Of a DNA stretch of 64,000 bases, positions 1 to 12,700 are shown in pieces (within the stretch, counting starts at the first letter, position 1; each line of letters starts with the position of its first letter). The notes below the pieces were generated by a model. That model was not told the origin of the DNA. It saw only the letters and a list, made by a program, of their open reading frames with translations, and did not search any database. The DNA comes from Centropus unirufus. Its lineage: Eukaryota; Chordata; Aves; Cuculiformes; Centropidae. The DNA lies in assembly GCA_013397695.1 (NCBI GenBank), contig VYZI01000185.1:451307-515306 (forward strand). The letters run 5' to 3'. Both the position numbers and the translations under genes were made by a program.

Positions 1-632
1 ATTAATGGTTGATCGACAACACTGACCACCACTCAGTTATCTTGATTTTAGGTACTTAAATTTAAGAGGGATGAATCTTCATCCCTCTGATCCTTAATGG
101 GTTCTCTGTTTGTAATCAAAGACAGTGACTCAAGCCTTGTGCTCTAGGCTGGTGTAGCTACAAGTGCATTTCCAGACTACACATCGCTGCCCACATTGCC
201 ACCCTTGGCCAGTTTATAGAAGGTACTGGTCCTCTACAGGGGTGTTGTTGAATACAACACAACATCAACAGAGCAGGACTGAAAAATCTGGTAAACCTTC
301 CTGCGCTTTGCATTCTTTTTTGAAGGATAGCAATGTCATAAAATACTCCTGTTGGAATTATAGCTGATAGGTGAAGATTGCCAGGAATAATTTTGCAATT
401 TTGGTAATGGTTGCCCAGTAATGAGAGGTCCTTGTGATTCGGGGCTTTGGATTACTTGGCATTAACCTGAATTGCCATTTAGCCTGTAGGGATAACCTTC
501 AAAATATATAGGAGGGAAATAACGTTCATAACATGTTTTTCTGCAATTTTTTAAATTGTTCTTGTCTGGAAAGTTTAATCTTTAATGACCTAGAGATGAC
601 TCATAAATCATCTTTTATGTATATATTTATAG
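1..632 (+). other. CDK5RAP2: CDK5RAP2 intron (3' part)
   Basis: AT-rich sequence leads to the acceptor at 631-632. The short open frames here show no coiled-coil character or splice-site support. Nothing else is recognised. Confidence 0.7.
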
Positions 633-749
633 GTTCTGCAAACATTTTTATCCGTGGCTCAGAGCAGCATAATTCCCTGACTTCTGAAATACATTTCCTG
701 AGGAAGCAAAATCAAGTTCTGAATGCCATGCTAGCGAAAGGATCCAGAG
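633..749 (+). CDS. CDK5RAP2: CDK5RAP2 exon (first in window), coiled coil
   Basis: The acceptor is the AG at 631-632 after an AT-rich tract and the donor is GT at 750-751. The exon is 117 nt, enters at codon position 2 and leaves after position 1, so it is symmetric and could be skipped in frame. It encodes SANIFIRGSEQHNS followed by a helix (LTSEIHFLRKQNQVLNAML) with coiled-coil spacing of hydrophobic residues. No additional exon was recognised between 1 and 632. Confidence 0.82.
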
Positions 750-3700
750 GTAAAAATGTGCTTTACAGGAATGGGCTGCAACTCATTTCAGATCAGAAAA
801 CAACAAAATATTAACAGGCAATTCATTAAACTGACTTAGCCATTCTTCCCACCCCTGAAATTCCATGCTCAACTGTAAGTATTGAAACTGGAGTTAACGG
901 TGGCAGAGGAGTAGCAGTAATGCTATTTCTTTCTGTTTATTTGTAGCACTTCAGTTTCATTTCTCCATTCCTCTTTTTGTATTCCTTTTTTTATACATTT
1001 TTATCCTTTCCCCCCAGTGTTTTTATTGCCATTTTCTTGGTCTTATTTTCCAAATGCTTCCATTCTGAAGCTCTCTTAAAAAAAAAAAGAGAAAACCGTG
1101 GGATCGCTGCAAACAAAATCATTCAGAGCAGTGATGCTCAGAAGGTTCAGAGGGTTGAGTGGCAGGGCGAGTCGTCTTCTATTGGGAAACACTTTAGAAG
1201 AGAAAAGAACTGAGGGGACTCCATTTGGAATTATTTGTGATCTCTGAGGTTAATTTTAAATATTCATCTTTTTTTACATCTGTGAAAGGAGAATTTGAAA
1301 ACTCTTCCCTTTCCTTTTCCCCCAGAAAAACCACCAGTTCACCCACTATGTTCATAAAGGCAGCTGAAGGCACTGTTATAAGTCTTGATGTATTCAGGCT
1401 GTAAGAGCAGTAGTGCTTCCAGTACTGTGTACCCGGTCACCTTTTTTAGTGCTTCTTGGTGTTTAGCAGTTTGTTCAAGTTCTACCTTTTTAATGAACGG
1501 ATTCCAGCTTTTTTTTTGTTTCCACGTTTGATCTGATAATATCAAGGTTCCCTTTTTATAAGAACCGCAATGAGTAGAGCATTTTTCCCCTCGTGTTTTA
1601 AAATAATGTTGATATCTCTGGAGTTTGTGAGCTGCTTTTCTTTTTGTTCCTGGATGCATTAGAAGAGGGAGAGCTGCTTAGATGCCTCCTACATGTTTTG
1701 CTCTCAGGTGCTTTCTGCCTATAGTCTAGCTTGACCCTTCAAGCTTTGAAGGCTGGTGATGCACGCTTTTATTGGCATGTGGGGATTTCCATTTTTATAT
1801 GCTTTTAGCGAGAGTACAGAGGATGAGGAAATGATTTTCCAACTCTTAGGAGGTGGAATGATTCTTCCCTGCTCTTTCTTTGCCAAGGTTACCTCCTCCT
1901 TTTCCATTGCTAAGCATAGGGTCACAAAAAACCTGGTATCTTTGTAAGCCGTTTGGATCACATCTGCCTCAAAATACTTGCTTGCCCCTATCAGCAATTC
2001 TGTGTCACAGAACCCATCTGGGGAAATACCTTGTGCCAAGGGAAGGAGGACGGCAGTGAGGCCTTTGGCAGATGAGTAGGGCTGCAAGAAGGAGAGGACA
2101 GAGGGATTTCTGTGAGACAAAGTAGAACATGGGCATAACATTACCTAGAACAACCCTATTGAGTTCTTTTCTTCCTAAAGAGAAGACAAATCCATTATTT
2201 TAGGAGGATTGTCAAAATTTGTCTGCCTGCTTTGGGACCCTGCTGACTCCAGTTGTTGAATGTGATCCTTCTGACCCGTTTCCAAGAGGTGTGGTGGACA
2301 TTTGGCATGAAAGGTTGTATGGAAGTTTTTCCTGGGGCTTTGTGAGTCCTGGGGGTTAAATGTTGCATATTACAGAAAATTCATCTAGCAAGAATCATTA
2401 GAAAAGTGAAATACTGAAAGCCTAAAACTCAAAAGAGCAGCTGTTATTATCTGACGATCTCTGGAAAAGCTGGGTTTTTTGTTAAAAAGCGTGGCTTTAG
2501 TGGGTTGTGGGCTTTGCAAATACCTTGTGTTTCTTCTTGTTTCAGATAAACAAAAGGAGAATGAAAAGTTAAGAGAATCTCTTTCTAAAAAGAATGCCCT
2601 CATTGAGCATCTTCATGAGGATTATGAATGTGTCAAGAAAGAAAATGAAAGGTTGCAAAAACAAATTGGCCAAAAGGAGGACGAAACCAGATATCTGACA
2701 TGTCAGATTTACAGCAGTCGTAATGAATTAAACAGGTATTGATTCTGTCCACATTTAGACATTCATTTAGAGCAGAAAATTGTCAATGTGACAAGCATGT
2801 GTTCAGCCATAGCCATGTAACGTTAATGAGGTGCATGGATATATTAAAAAGACAAGGGGAAGAATTATGGAAAGAAGAATTATGGAAAGGGGGGTGGATT
2901 TTAGATTTTGAAACAAAATTTAAGAATTTGACTTCTAACGTAGCCATTTATTGGGCCTTACCAGGTTGCAAACAGAAATTAATGTGAAGCAACTTCAGCT
3001 CTCTGAAAATGAGAAGTTAGTGCAATCGCTCCGAACTGAAATCAAGGTTTATGAAAAACTGGAAGAAGCAAGAAAGAAGAAGACAGGTAAAAAGGCACAA
3101 TTTCTTCTATACCATTGGCCCTTGCAACCCTTTGCTTCCTGAATATGATCTTAACAAAGCCCAATGGGGCTCAGTCACTGCTTCTTTGTCTCTCCTTGTG
3201 TCTGCCATGCAATGTACAATGGACAACTTGATCAAATGCTGCTTTTTACTCAGGAGCGTAGCTGTGAGGTTTTGTGAGGTGTTCTGACCAGGCACACCCT
3301 TTATCTTTTTAGCTAAGCTAAAAACAAATACTGAAGCTACAGTGGCTCAGGCCAGATAAGCCTTGAGTATTTGTCATCTGAATACTGCTGCACCATCCTC
3401 ACAGGTGGTGCTTACTCAGGTAGCTTGTGCTTTCTCTTGTATGAATATGAGGGTAGCGTCTTCTCCCTAGGGCTGGGGAGAAGTGCTGGCACGGCTTTCT
3501 GAATGAGCTGTTTAATAATTTCCTGTCTACTTTTCTGTCACTAAAGGTGAGGGGTAGGAAAGAGACTCTTGTGACTTCCTCCTACCCTTTTAAAGAAGCT
3601 GTACCAGCACGTGGCTGTTGGTGTGGTTAGGTGCAAACGTGGAATGCTGTTCATTGCTGCATGATCATTACAGGATCCAGTAAATTCCCCATTGGAAGTT

Positions 3701-6700
3701 CTTGTAAAAGTTGGGTTTGTTTCTTCCTGGTACTTCAAGTAATGAACGTGCCGTCACTGCATTTCATGCCCAGCTGCTCAGAACAGCCCTGTTTGCACAA
3801 GGCTTTAAGTCAAAGTTGGCTCAGGGATGGAAGTGAGTCTCCTCACAGAACTGGTACTGTAATTAGAGAGTAAGCAGCACTCTCCTCACACAGTTGAGCC
3901 CCTTCCTACTGTCAGGAGAACAGTTTTGATTTCAACATGAAAGAATACATGGACCTGTTTGTGTACTGACCTGCTTCTGTGAAAAGACAAAGACAGCCCT
4001 TGCCTTGTTCGGGTTCAGATATGTTCTCCTGGTTGCCAGGTGATCACTGTTCTTGTTTTAATTCTGCGTATTAAATAAATTCACACTTCCAGTTCGACTC
4101 CTTTCCTCCTCCACACTCTGAGATTGCCCTTTCCTTTTTCCTTCCCCAGACTGTGTGTTAATGAACTTCAAATTTTGTAAATCCTCTTCGTTTTCTTTTT
4201 ATTCCATTTTTTTTGCTTTTGGCATGAGACTTATTAGCTTTTATGGACAGGGTGAAAAACAATTTTGCCTCTTTAAATCTTTCGAGGGTAGAAGCAATTA
4301 AGATGTGCTTTTGTAGCTGATTCTTAATATTGTGGATAAAGCTGACTTTAACTTACTCAGCATTCTGATAATGGCTAATATTGTTTTAAGTGTTAGAGAT
4401 ATTAAATGTTTCTTTTGAAATTGTCTCAGATCCGAGATGTGATGCATCAGAAGAATTCCATAAAGATCAGAATAATCCACTTGACTTACATGAACTATTG
4501 ACTGAAATACAGAGTTTGCGGGTGCAGCTTGAAAGAAGCATAGAGACAAACAAGTCTCTGCATGAAAAATTAGAGGAGCAGCTTTCAAAAGGAAAGAGAG
4601 AGGAAGTGCGATCAGCGTCAGCTGTGAATATCAACTATCTTTTCAAACAAGGATCTCAGCATTACGCAGGACTGAATGGTACTGTGCCATACATCCTTTT
4701 GTTACACTGTGGTACCCGTGCTTTGTTCTTTAAAGATGCTCTTAAAGCCTTATGCAACATCAGCTGTACATTTGGGAGCTGCACATCAGCCTTTCAAATC
4801 CCTTTCCTGTTAGAGCTATTAGTGCACGGGGAGGTGAAATGCACACTGCACTGCCTTACAGCCTCCAACTGTCACTTCCTTCTCATTCATGAAAAGCATT
4901 TGCAGACAGTCTCCAGGATGGAAGGGTGCCTACATTAAATTGTCACACATTTTGCTTACCTGGGGGTTCTTTTTTTAATGTAGAGCTCTATAATGTTTCC
5001 TAAGGGCGAGTGTGTATTACTCAAGAATGATCAATAAGGGCACTGAGCACTCTTTGTATAAATTCGTTGTCCCCTTTTTGCCCTTGAGGAATATTTTACC
5101 TTTATTCCAATCACTGTTAAGTGATATTGTTCTAGCAAATCAGGGAAAATGAGTGATGTTTTTCACTCAGGGTTAGAATATGCCCCGTTACAGATGTACA
5201 TGGGATACAGAGGGCAAAAGAAAGTGCTTCCTTGCTGCTTCTACCACCTTGCTACTTCTGTGGGTGCATCACGTCTGAGCACAGTCATAGCTCCGATGAA
5301 ATAGGGTGAGAATAACTCCACGCTACTCTGTTCAAGGCAGACACAGAATGTAGCAGATAAATACGGGTTGCTGCTGTTCCCGTGCACTTTATAGTTAAAC
5401 ACTAAATGGCAGTCATACGGGGATGGTTCCTTAGGGCCAGGCATGGTCAAGTTGGTGTGGAGCACCTAGGGTGGGGAATCTGTACCGTCAGTATCCCAAA
5501 ACTGCAGTTGTTCCAGGTTAGTTTCCAGGCAGAATCCTAGATGTTGCTTCTGGCCTGCATCGGGTAGAGTAGGTAAGATCTGGAGAAGCTCGTTATTTCT
5601 TTGAGAAAATTATGAATAGAGTTGTAATAGTTTGGTTTGATATAAACCAGAAAGACTCCTTGGAACTAGTTTGGTTTGATATAAACCAGAAAGACTCCTT
5701 GGAACGTCAACAGCTGAATTTGTTAGCTTTCTAGATGGGCTGTGACCAGTCTTTACTCAGAGGTACTTGGGAATTGGGCAGGTTTGAAGAGAGGAGGATA
5801 CAGATCTTATGTTATAGCTGTGGAGAATGGCATCCTTTTTGTGGAGTAAATGGGCAGCTTACACTTCATCGGAAATATTTTCATCTGAAAGTTCGTTAGA
5901 TTTTCTGACTATGACTTGATTTTGTGAGATATCTAGAACTTTGGATACATGCTAAGAAGATGAATGTAGGTAAATAGTAGAAGATACATGGTGTGGTACT
6001 AGAAAATTACCTGCATTTCCCTGCTTCTGGAATCTAAGAGCAGCACCATCACAAAAATAAGAAGCAGAGGGAAGAAGTTTTTAATTAATGTTAACTTCTA
6101 CTGAAGTTGTCCCATTTTTATGTACAGAAAATCTTTGCAAATGCCCAGCTACCGGCAGAAACACTTGTGAGCTGCAGAAGCATGGACACTGCATTTCGCT
6201 TGTGAAAACAGGTACATCCAAAAGTATCTCAAATATGTGTGTTATCAGTATCCCAGACTTGCTGTTTAAGAGAAGCCTGGTGTCAATTAGTTCTGCACAT
6301 AAGGTCAAAACCAATTAAATTATTTTTCTGTCCCAGGTACACACTTGGCCTCTAAAGATGATTTAGATGCTGCTTCCCACTGCAATAGCACCTCATCTTC
6401 CAGTACGGCATGTACCCCGCGTCTCGTGCCTGGCCATCGTATGTGGGCAGACAAGAATAGGCGCCACGTTCTTGGCTTGATTGAGGATTATAATGCGCTG
6501 CGGAAGCAGATTTCAGAAGGGCAACAAGTTTTAACAGAAATGGAGATTTCTTTACAAGAGGTCACTGGTATGAAACTGCAGGAGCCTGGAATAAAGGTAA
6601 ATAGTGGAAGCTGTTAGAGGATGGTGAATTTTACCTAGAGGTGCAAAATGTGTAGGTTACAAAAGCAATGAACCAGGTTAACGGTGCAGTAGGAGCCATT

Positions 6701-9700
6701 AGCCGAATTAACTGTTGGGACACCTCAGCCTTGACAGTCCAAGTCTCATCTAGATGTAGGCACCTATTTGTGATTCTAGGTTAATGAGGATTTGGATAAA
6801 TTAGATAATTCTCATTCTTTAATAACCAGTCTCACTTGCAACTTGGAATGAGGTGAGCCTACTGGCTTTTAATATGGAAACTCGTGATTGTTACACTGGA
6901 AATGGTAAAAAAGCCAAACAAAAACAACACCTCCACCCCAGATTAAACTCTTAAATGCATTAGAGAGGGCTTAAACTAGGGGTATGTACCAGTAACCTAA
7001 GAGTAAAAATAATTAATGAGATTTTCTTGTAAAAAGCTTGGGGTAAACGCAGGAAATATGAGACGGTTAAAAGAAATCTGATATACAGCTGATAAAGTTC
7101 CTCATTTGTTTCAGCCCTTTTATTAACACCAGGTGCAAAGTGTGCCCTAATGATTGATGTATGCTAATGAAGATCGTTTCATATTAGCCAAGCTTTGTAA
7201 TATTTTTCCACTTTCTGATATCAGTTGGAACACATAGCAATATCAGGAGCTAGTCTAGAAACGCGAATATCTCATTAATGATCAAATATTGCCTTCTAAG
7301 GCATAGTGTATCATCCTTCCTGCATCATGGAATATTGTGCTTTAACTTGGTCAGCCCTGAAGTTGTCTGGCCATTGGGCCAGGTGGTTGCTGTAGGTCCC
7401 TTACAACTGAAAATGGTCTGGTCTGGCCTCTTCTGTTCTGTGTGTGACACTGATAGTAAGTCATGGTGCACCTGCTGTTAAATATAACGATTATTAAACC
7501 AGTGAAATGTTTGCCTTGTACTGAATGGTGTCCATTCTCTAGAATCAGAACAGGTAGTGTTCACTTATGCTAACTTTTTCTTATTTAATATTATTAATTT
7601 CTGGATATAGTGAACAATAACACATTTGGGGTGTGAATGATAACACATCTGGGGGTGAATTAAGACAAATCATAGAATGATCAGGTTGGAAAAGACCTCT
7701 GGGATCGAGTCCAACTGTACCCGTCCAACACTAAGCCATGTCCTTAAGTACCTCATCCACCCATCTTTTAAGCACCTCTAGGGACGGTGAGTCCACCACC
7801 TCCCTGTGCAGCCTCTGCCCGCATCACAAGCTTGAACAAAAGGGAAGGAACAATCTGTACATGTCCGTGGCAGCTAAGAATGAACTAAGAAACTTAACTC
7901 TCCACTGGAGGGGCTTGGATCAATCATTTGAAATGGCACAGCAGTGGTAAAGATAGTGAGAGAATGGGATGGAGGGTGCTCACAGACATTGCAACTGGAG
8001 GTGCTTTTAAGAACAGGTTGTTGAATGTTTGAATATCTACACGCAATGCTTTCCTGTCTCGGAGTGGTAAAGTAAATGTGGTGACTATTGAAGGTCCTTT
8101 TCACCCCTGAGAGTTGGTGGTAATGGAAGTGTTTTATGAAGCACACTCACTGCTCTTCAAGTACCAGAAGGTCTTAACTGCGTGTGTAAATTTTCACTAC
8201 TTGTTTTTCTAGTCATAATTAGTAAAGCTACTAAAAATGCAGTCTTCAACAATTCCAAAATTCTTTTTGTGGTACAACATGGGCGCTCACACAGTAAAAT
8301 GGCGTCTGAATGACACTTAAGACTCTCTGAAGTATCATATATTTTCAAATGACCTAGTTAAGATACTGATAATGACTGCAAAAGTAATCTCGATAAGTTT
8401 TTAACTTGTTTTGTTGGTGTAAAGATAAAAGCAGTACGTTTCACAATTTGCAGTTTCCTATCAAGCTTTACATAACTGAAGTTTCAAACCACTTGGCAAA
8501 TGGGATGTTTTATGTGACAGGAGGATTCTGTTTAGATAACAATGCTAAATAAGTATTCAAATGATGTGCTGCATGGGGCCGGGACTGGGAATGCTTTTCT
8601 TTCATTGTGCCTTCCCCCTTCTGCTTCACCATCGCTTTGGTAATTCATTTGCTCCCCTTGCATTCTTTCTCTCCTTTATTTCACATTTATGCAATTTCTT
8701 CAATTTGGTTTTCTAATCTGTCAGCAGAGGAAAACATTTTGTATGTTTCGTGATAGTTATTTTAGCGTTTAATGGAACAGTTTAAAGGGTCTGCTAAGGA
8801 AGAAACATCTATATTGCTTAAATTGATGTCTGTAATCATTTGACTTTCAAATAATGTGACACAAAATACGAATGGAGAAAGAAGAGTTTCCAACTATTAC
8901 CATGTGGCACAGCAAATCTAGTAAATATAATCTATTATTAATCATGGTTATTGATTAGGATAAATTCCCTCCCTTCCTGAAATTCTCAGATAATGCATAA
9001 TTCAGCAGTCTTGTAAACTAACAAATTAGCTTTTGTGGCACACCATAGCTGTGTACATCATCTTAAATATGAAGTCATACCAACCATATTTAAACCATTA
9101 ATTATGATTGCATTTTCATAATGTTTGAAGCATAAACATATCTCCAATCTGACAATACAGGTACCAGACCAGGCGTCGCTGCATAGCTTTTCTGTGAATA
9201 TTCACACGGTACAGCAGATTTTAGAAGAGGCTGCACGGTTACTGAAACTGCTCTGGAGAGTTTCACTGCCACTGAAAGCCGCGCATGGTACTCATGGCAC
9301 ACAGGTACCACTCTGTTTCATTTTGGATTTTTTGGGGGAGGTTTTAAATGGCTATAGTGTGTCCAGGATGATGCACCAGTTAGGAATGTGTCATTTGGGA
9401 AAGTCCTTTGCAAGGCATGAACTCAGGCCGCCCAGTTTCTAGGCACATGGATTTAGTTAGGTCTCGTCACCAAAGGCTAAGGCGGAATGCGTGCTGGCTT
9501 TCTGTCCTGACTGGGATCGTACCCTGGGCTGTTCATTTACAAAATACTTCATGTTAAAGATATAATCTATAACCCTGTTACATGATATCAAGGAAACCTA
9601 GGCAGGTGGCAGACGTTCCCTTTCAACAAGAAAAGGTTTGGGCTCCTGGTTGTAGAACCAAATTCTGTTTGATTATGTATACACTAGTAACAATAGGAAC

Positions 9701-12700
9701 TTCAGCAACTTTGATGTAATCTGAGCTACATTTTCCTTTTATGTTTTTGAGCCTAAGCTGTAAAATAGGATGCTTTTTTAAAAGTGTGACAAAGCCCTGA
9801 GACAAGTATTATAACATTTTAACTAAAAAGGATTGCAGTATGCAAATGAGTGGAAGTAAACAGAATGAGGAGTGAATTATCTGTACTGTCATAATACCAC
9901 CACTCAGTAATAAAACCGTTTCAAGCTCTGGCTTTAAACCAAATCTAACATGTTTTCACTGAGGTTTTTGTATGTGTTTTTTAAGGGAAGGCAGGATATT
10001 GCTGAGAAGAAAACAGCTTCAGAAAAGTAAACATTGTATATATAATTTTAATTGCATTTTTGTTGTTATTTTCTAACGTCTTTAAATGTGTGAAATCACA
10101 AAAGCAGTAAAAATGAACTGTGCTGTCTAATATACTTTGCTGATGTTTCAGCTCCCTATTTGCGATGTCTCGTCAAGCGTATCCTTGTGTATATATTCTA
10201 TACAGACAGCTAGATATTGGCAGTGTCAGGAGATAGACACACACTGAGCTTTTTCAGTGTATGTATGATGCATCTAATGCTCCACCGTCCTACTGATCTA
10301 AACCTTCTTGATCTGGATCAGTCCTTTCTCAAAATCTTACCTCAGTGTGTGAGGGATCTGAGCTCCCAGGACGGCACCTAATTGGATTCTAGTAGGATCT
10401 TTTCTCGAGTTTGTTATTCAACATCCTGAGATCTTAAGGACATTACATTGCTTCTGATGTCTTAAATGCAATCTCTGAAAGACTATCTCTTGAAGTTTGA
10501 TTCTAAAAGATACTGAGCATTCGCTGCCTTCTCTTCGGCCCCATAGGAGCTGTGAATAAGCAGTTCTGAAGAGCCGAACGCTAGGGGCAACTTCCAGAAG
10601 ATGGAATTGTTTAGCAAGTGGCACAACAAGAAGAAAAATGTACAAGCTTAAGTTTGCATGAGGATCCAGATCAGTGATAGCAGCAGATTATGTCAGAGCT
10701 ACGTGTAGTCCTGTTTTAAAAGATACTATCCATAACTTCGTTGGAATTGGTGGTGAAAACTGCACTGTGAATAATGATACTGTCAGATCATTTTGCAATA
10801 AAAGTGTCCAGGTGATTTGTACGATGCCCTTCTTTCCTTTGATAAAGGCAGCATCAACTGTTAAGAGAATCCTGGAGAAGGAAGCTGGCAGGCAGGATAC
10901 TTGCTGATCCCATCTCATTGGCCTTCATTATATTTTCTAGTTACGGCGCAGGGAGGGAAGAAGAGAGGAATGGAAGTTTAAAAACAAAAATAGACTTCTT
11001 TTCCCACTAGCAGGAAAATTAATTGCACTAAAAGCCAGCTAAGAATTCTAAGTGTCTCTTGGCACATGTGACAGAACCGTTTGTCATTGGGGATGTCTCT
11101 GTGGAAGGACAGGCATCCAGCAGAATCTTGCTCCCTCTAGTTGTCCATAGTCTAAGGAAGCTTGAGGGCTCTTGTACAAAAGTATTTAGCATTTAACAAT
11201 GTACAAAACTATTGTTTTATAGTGCTTTAATGTAAAATTTTCTTCTCTTAACTTAGGATGAAGGAATGAAAGCAGAGATATTTAGATTGCGTAAGAAACT
11301 GTCCGAGCAAGAGAAGAAGTTACACAGCACAGTGAAACGCTTACACTCCACAAACCAGCTGAAGGAAAACATGGAGAAAGTGATCATCAACCAATGTAAG
11401 TGTTGGCTTTGTGGCTGGTTCTTCTTTAGTTTTTTGTAGTCCATGACTATCTGTAATTGGAGAAACACAAAATGAACATAGGCACCGACTCTTTTGCCAC
11501 TGGAACTGGTCTTCCCTTGTGCACACTCAGTTGTTAGCGACAAACAATTCATGACGTTCAGGCTGTGTGGAACTGATGGAGCCATGTTCAAATGGGAAGA
11601 AGGCGCCCAGCTACTAAAGGCTGCTTAGAACAACATGAGTTGTAGTTCGTGGCTTTGCACAAAGCCCAGTACTGCATCAATCCATGCAGCTGCCACTAAT
11701 TGCCACTAATTACCTGAGTTATCCCGTTTCGGTTACTCTCAAAGTTTTGTTTCCTACAGCAGAGGCAAAGTTGCTGTCGCCATAGACCTAAGTTTTTCAT
11801 GTTGTTCTTCTCAAAATTGTGATTTTTGCCTCAGTCTTGCTAAATGTGGAATTAGGCTTTTAGATTTTCTGAGGTGCCTGCCTATCACACTAGAGAGATC
11901 TGAATACTGGGAAGAGCCAAAGCAGCAGCAAAGATTTGTCAATGCTCTACACCAGGCTGAGAAGTGCAAGAGAAAAGAAGGCTTAGAACAAGGCAAACAA
12001 AAGCTTCCTGTGAGTCATTTTTAAAGCAAAATTAGGACATGATGTGAAATGATATTTTACCCTTAGCAGCCCTATCGTAAAAATTATGTGGAAACATGAA
12101 AACAAGTGGGCTATATTGTAGCTGTATTAAACCAGGTGTCTGTTTTAAGCGATCCATCACCTCTGCTTTAGAGTTTAATCACTCATCAGAAGAGAGATAA
12201 AGGGAACTGACCTCTACCTTTTTGCTTTGGCACCATGTGTATTGTGGGAGGAGGATTTCATTTTCTTCTTTAAAAAGAAACATCTATTCTTACTTTCTAT
12301 TAAGACATGGGATGAAATGACTCGTTAGTCTGTCTAGAATGGCATCTTTGTTACTGGCTATTCACCTACAGTGTAAAATGTTACACACCATCCGAATTTA
12401 TGAAAATGGCCAGAATACTGTAAGTTACTGAAGTCATTTAAATGCAGTGTAGAGGTAAAAATGCTTTTTTTTGCACCACAGTAATTTTTATATCTAAGCG
12501 ACAAGTACCTTCTGCTTGCATATTATTTTTTTAAAGCATTTATGGGCTGTGTTTTGGTCACATCTGTAAGAACTCTTGAACTAAGTGATATCCAAGTTAT
12601 TTATATTAAATCCAGAATTATATGTTCAGATTATTTAAAGTTAAATAGCTCAGTTCGGGGTTATCATGTAAAAGTTAAAGCTATTCTATTATGCCTGATC

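Larger units (their letters stand above)
6597..9160 (+). other. CDK5RAP2: CDK5RAP2 intron carrying two CR1 fragments
   Basis: The intron contains two CR1 remnants in opposite orientation (about 7350-7443 and 7668-7820) and a degenerate 23-bp direct repeat between them. The rest is AT-rich unique sequence. Confidence 0.8.

Noticed and set aside
1719..2141. 140-codon open frame antisense within a CDK5RAP2 intron
   Set aside because: No domain signature and no sign of an independent promoter or poly(A) signal.
4090..4102. AGTTCGACTCC, similar to a tRNA B box
   Set aside because: No A box at the right distance and no cloverleaf arms; it lies within a pyrimidine-rich intron.
4679..4938. Open frame continuing past the exon donor at 4679, which might be a longer exon
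   Set aside because: The extension has no coiled-coil character, and splicing at 4679 joins in frame to downstream sequence matching the family.
8040..8130. AAGGTCCTTTTCACCCC, slightly like a CR1 3' end
   Set aside because: Too short and diverged, and flanking CR1 motifs are absent.
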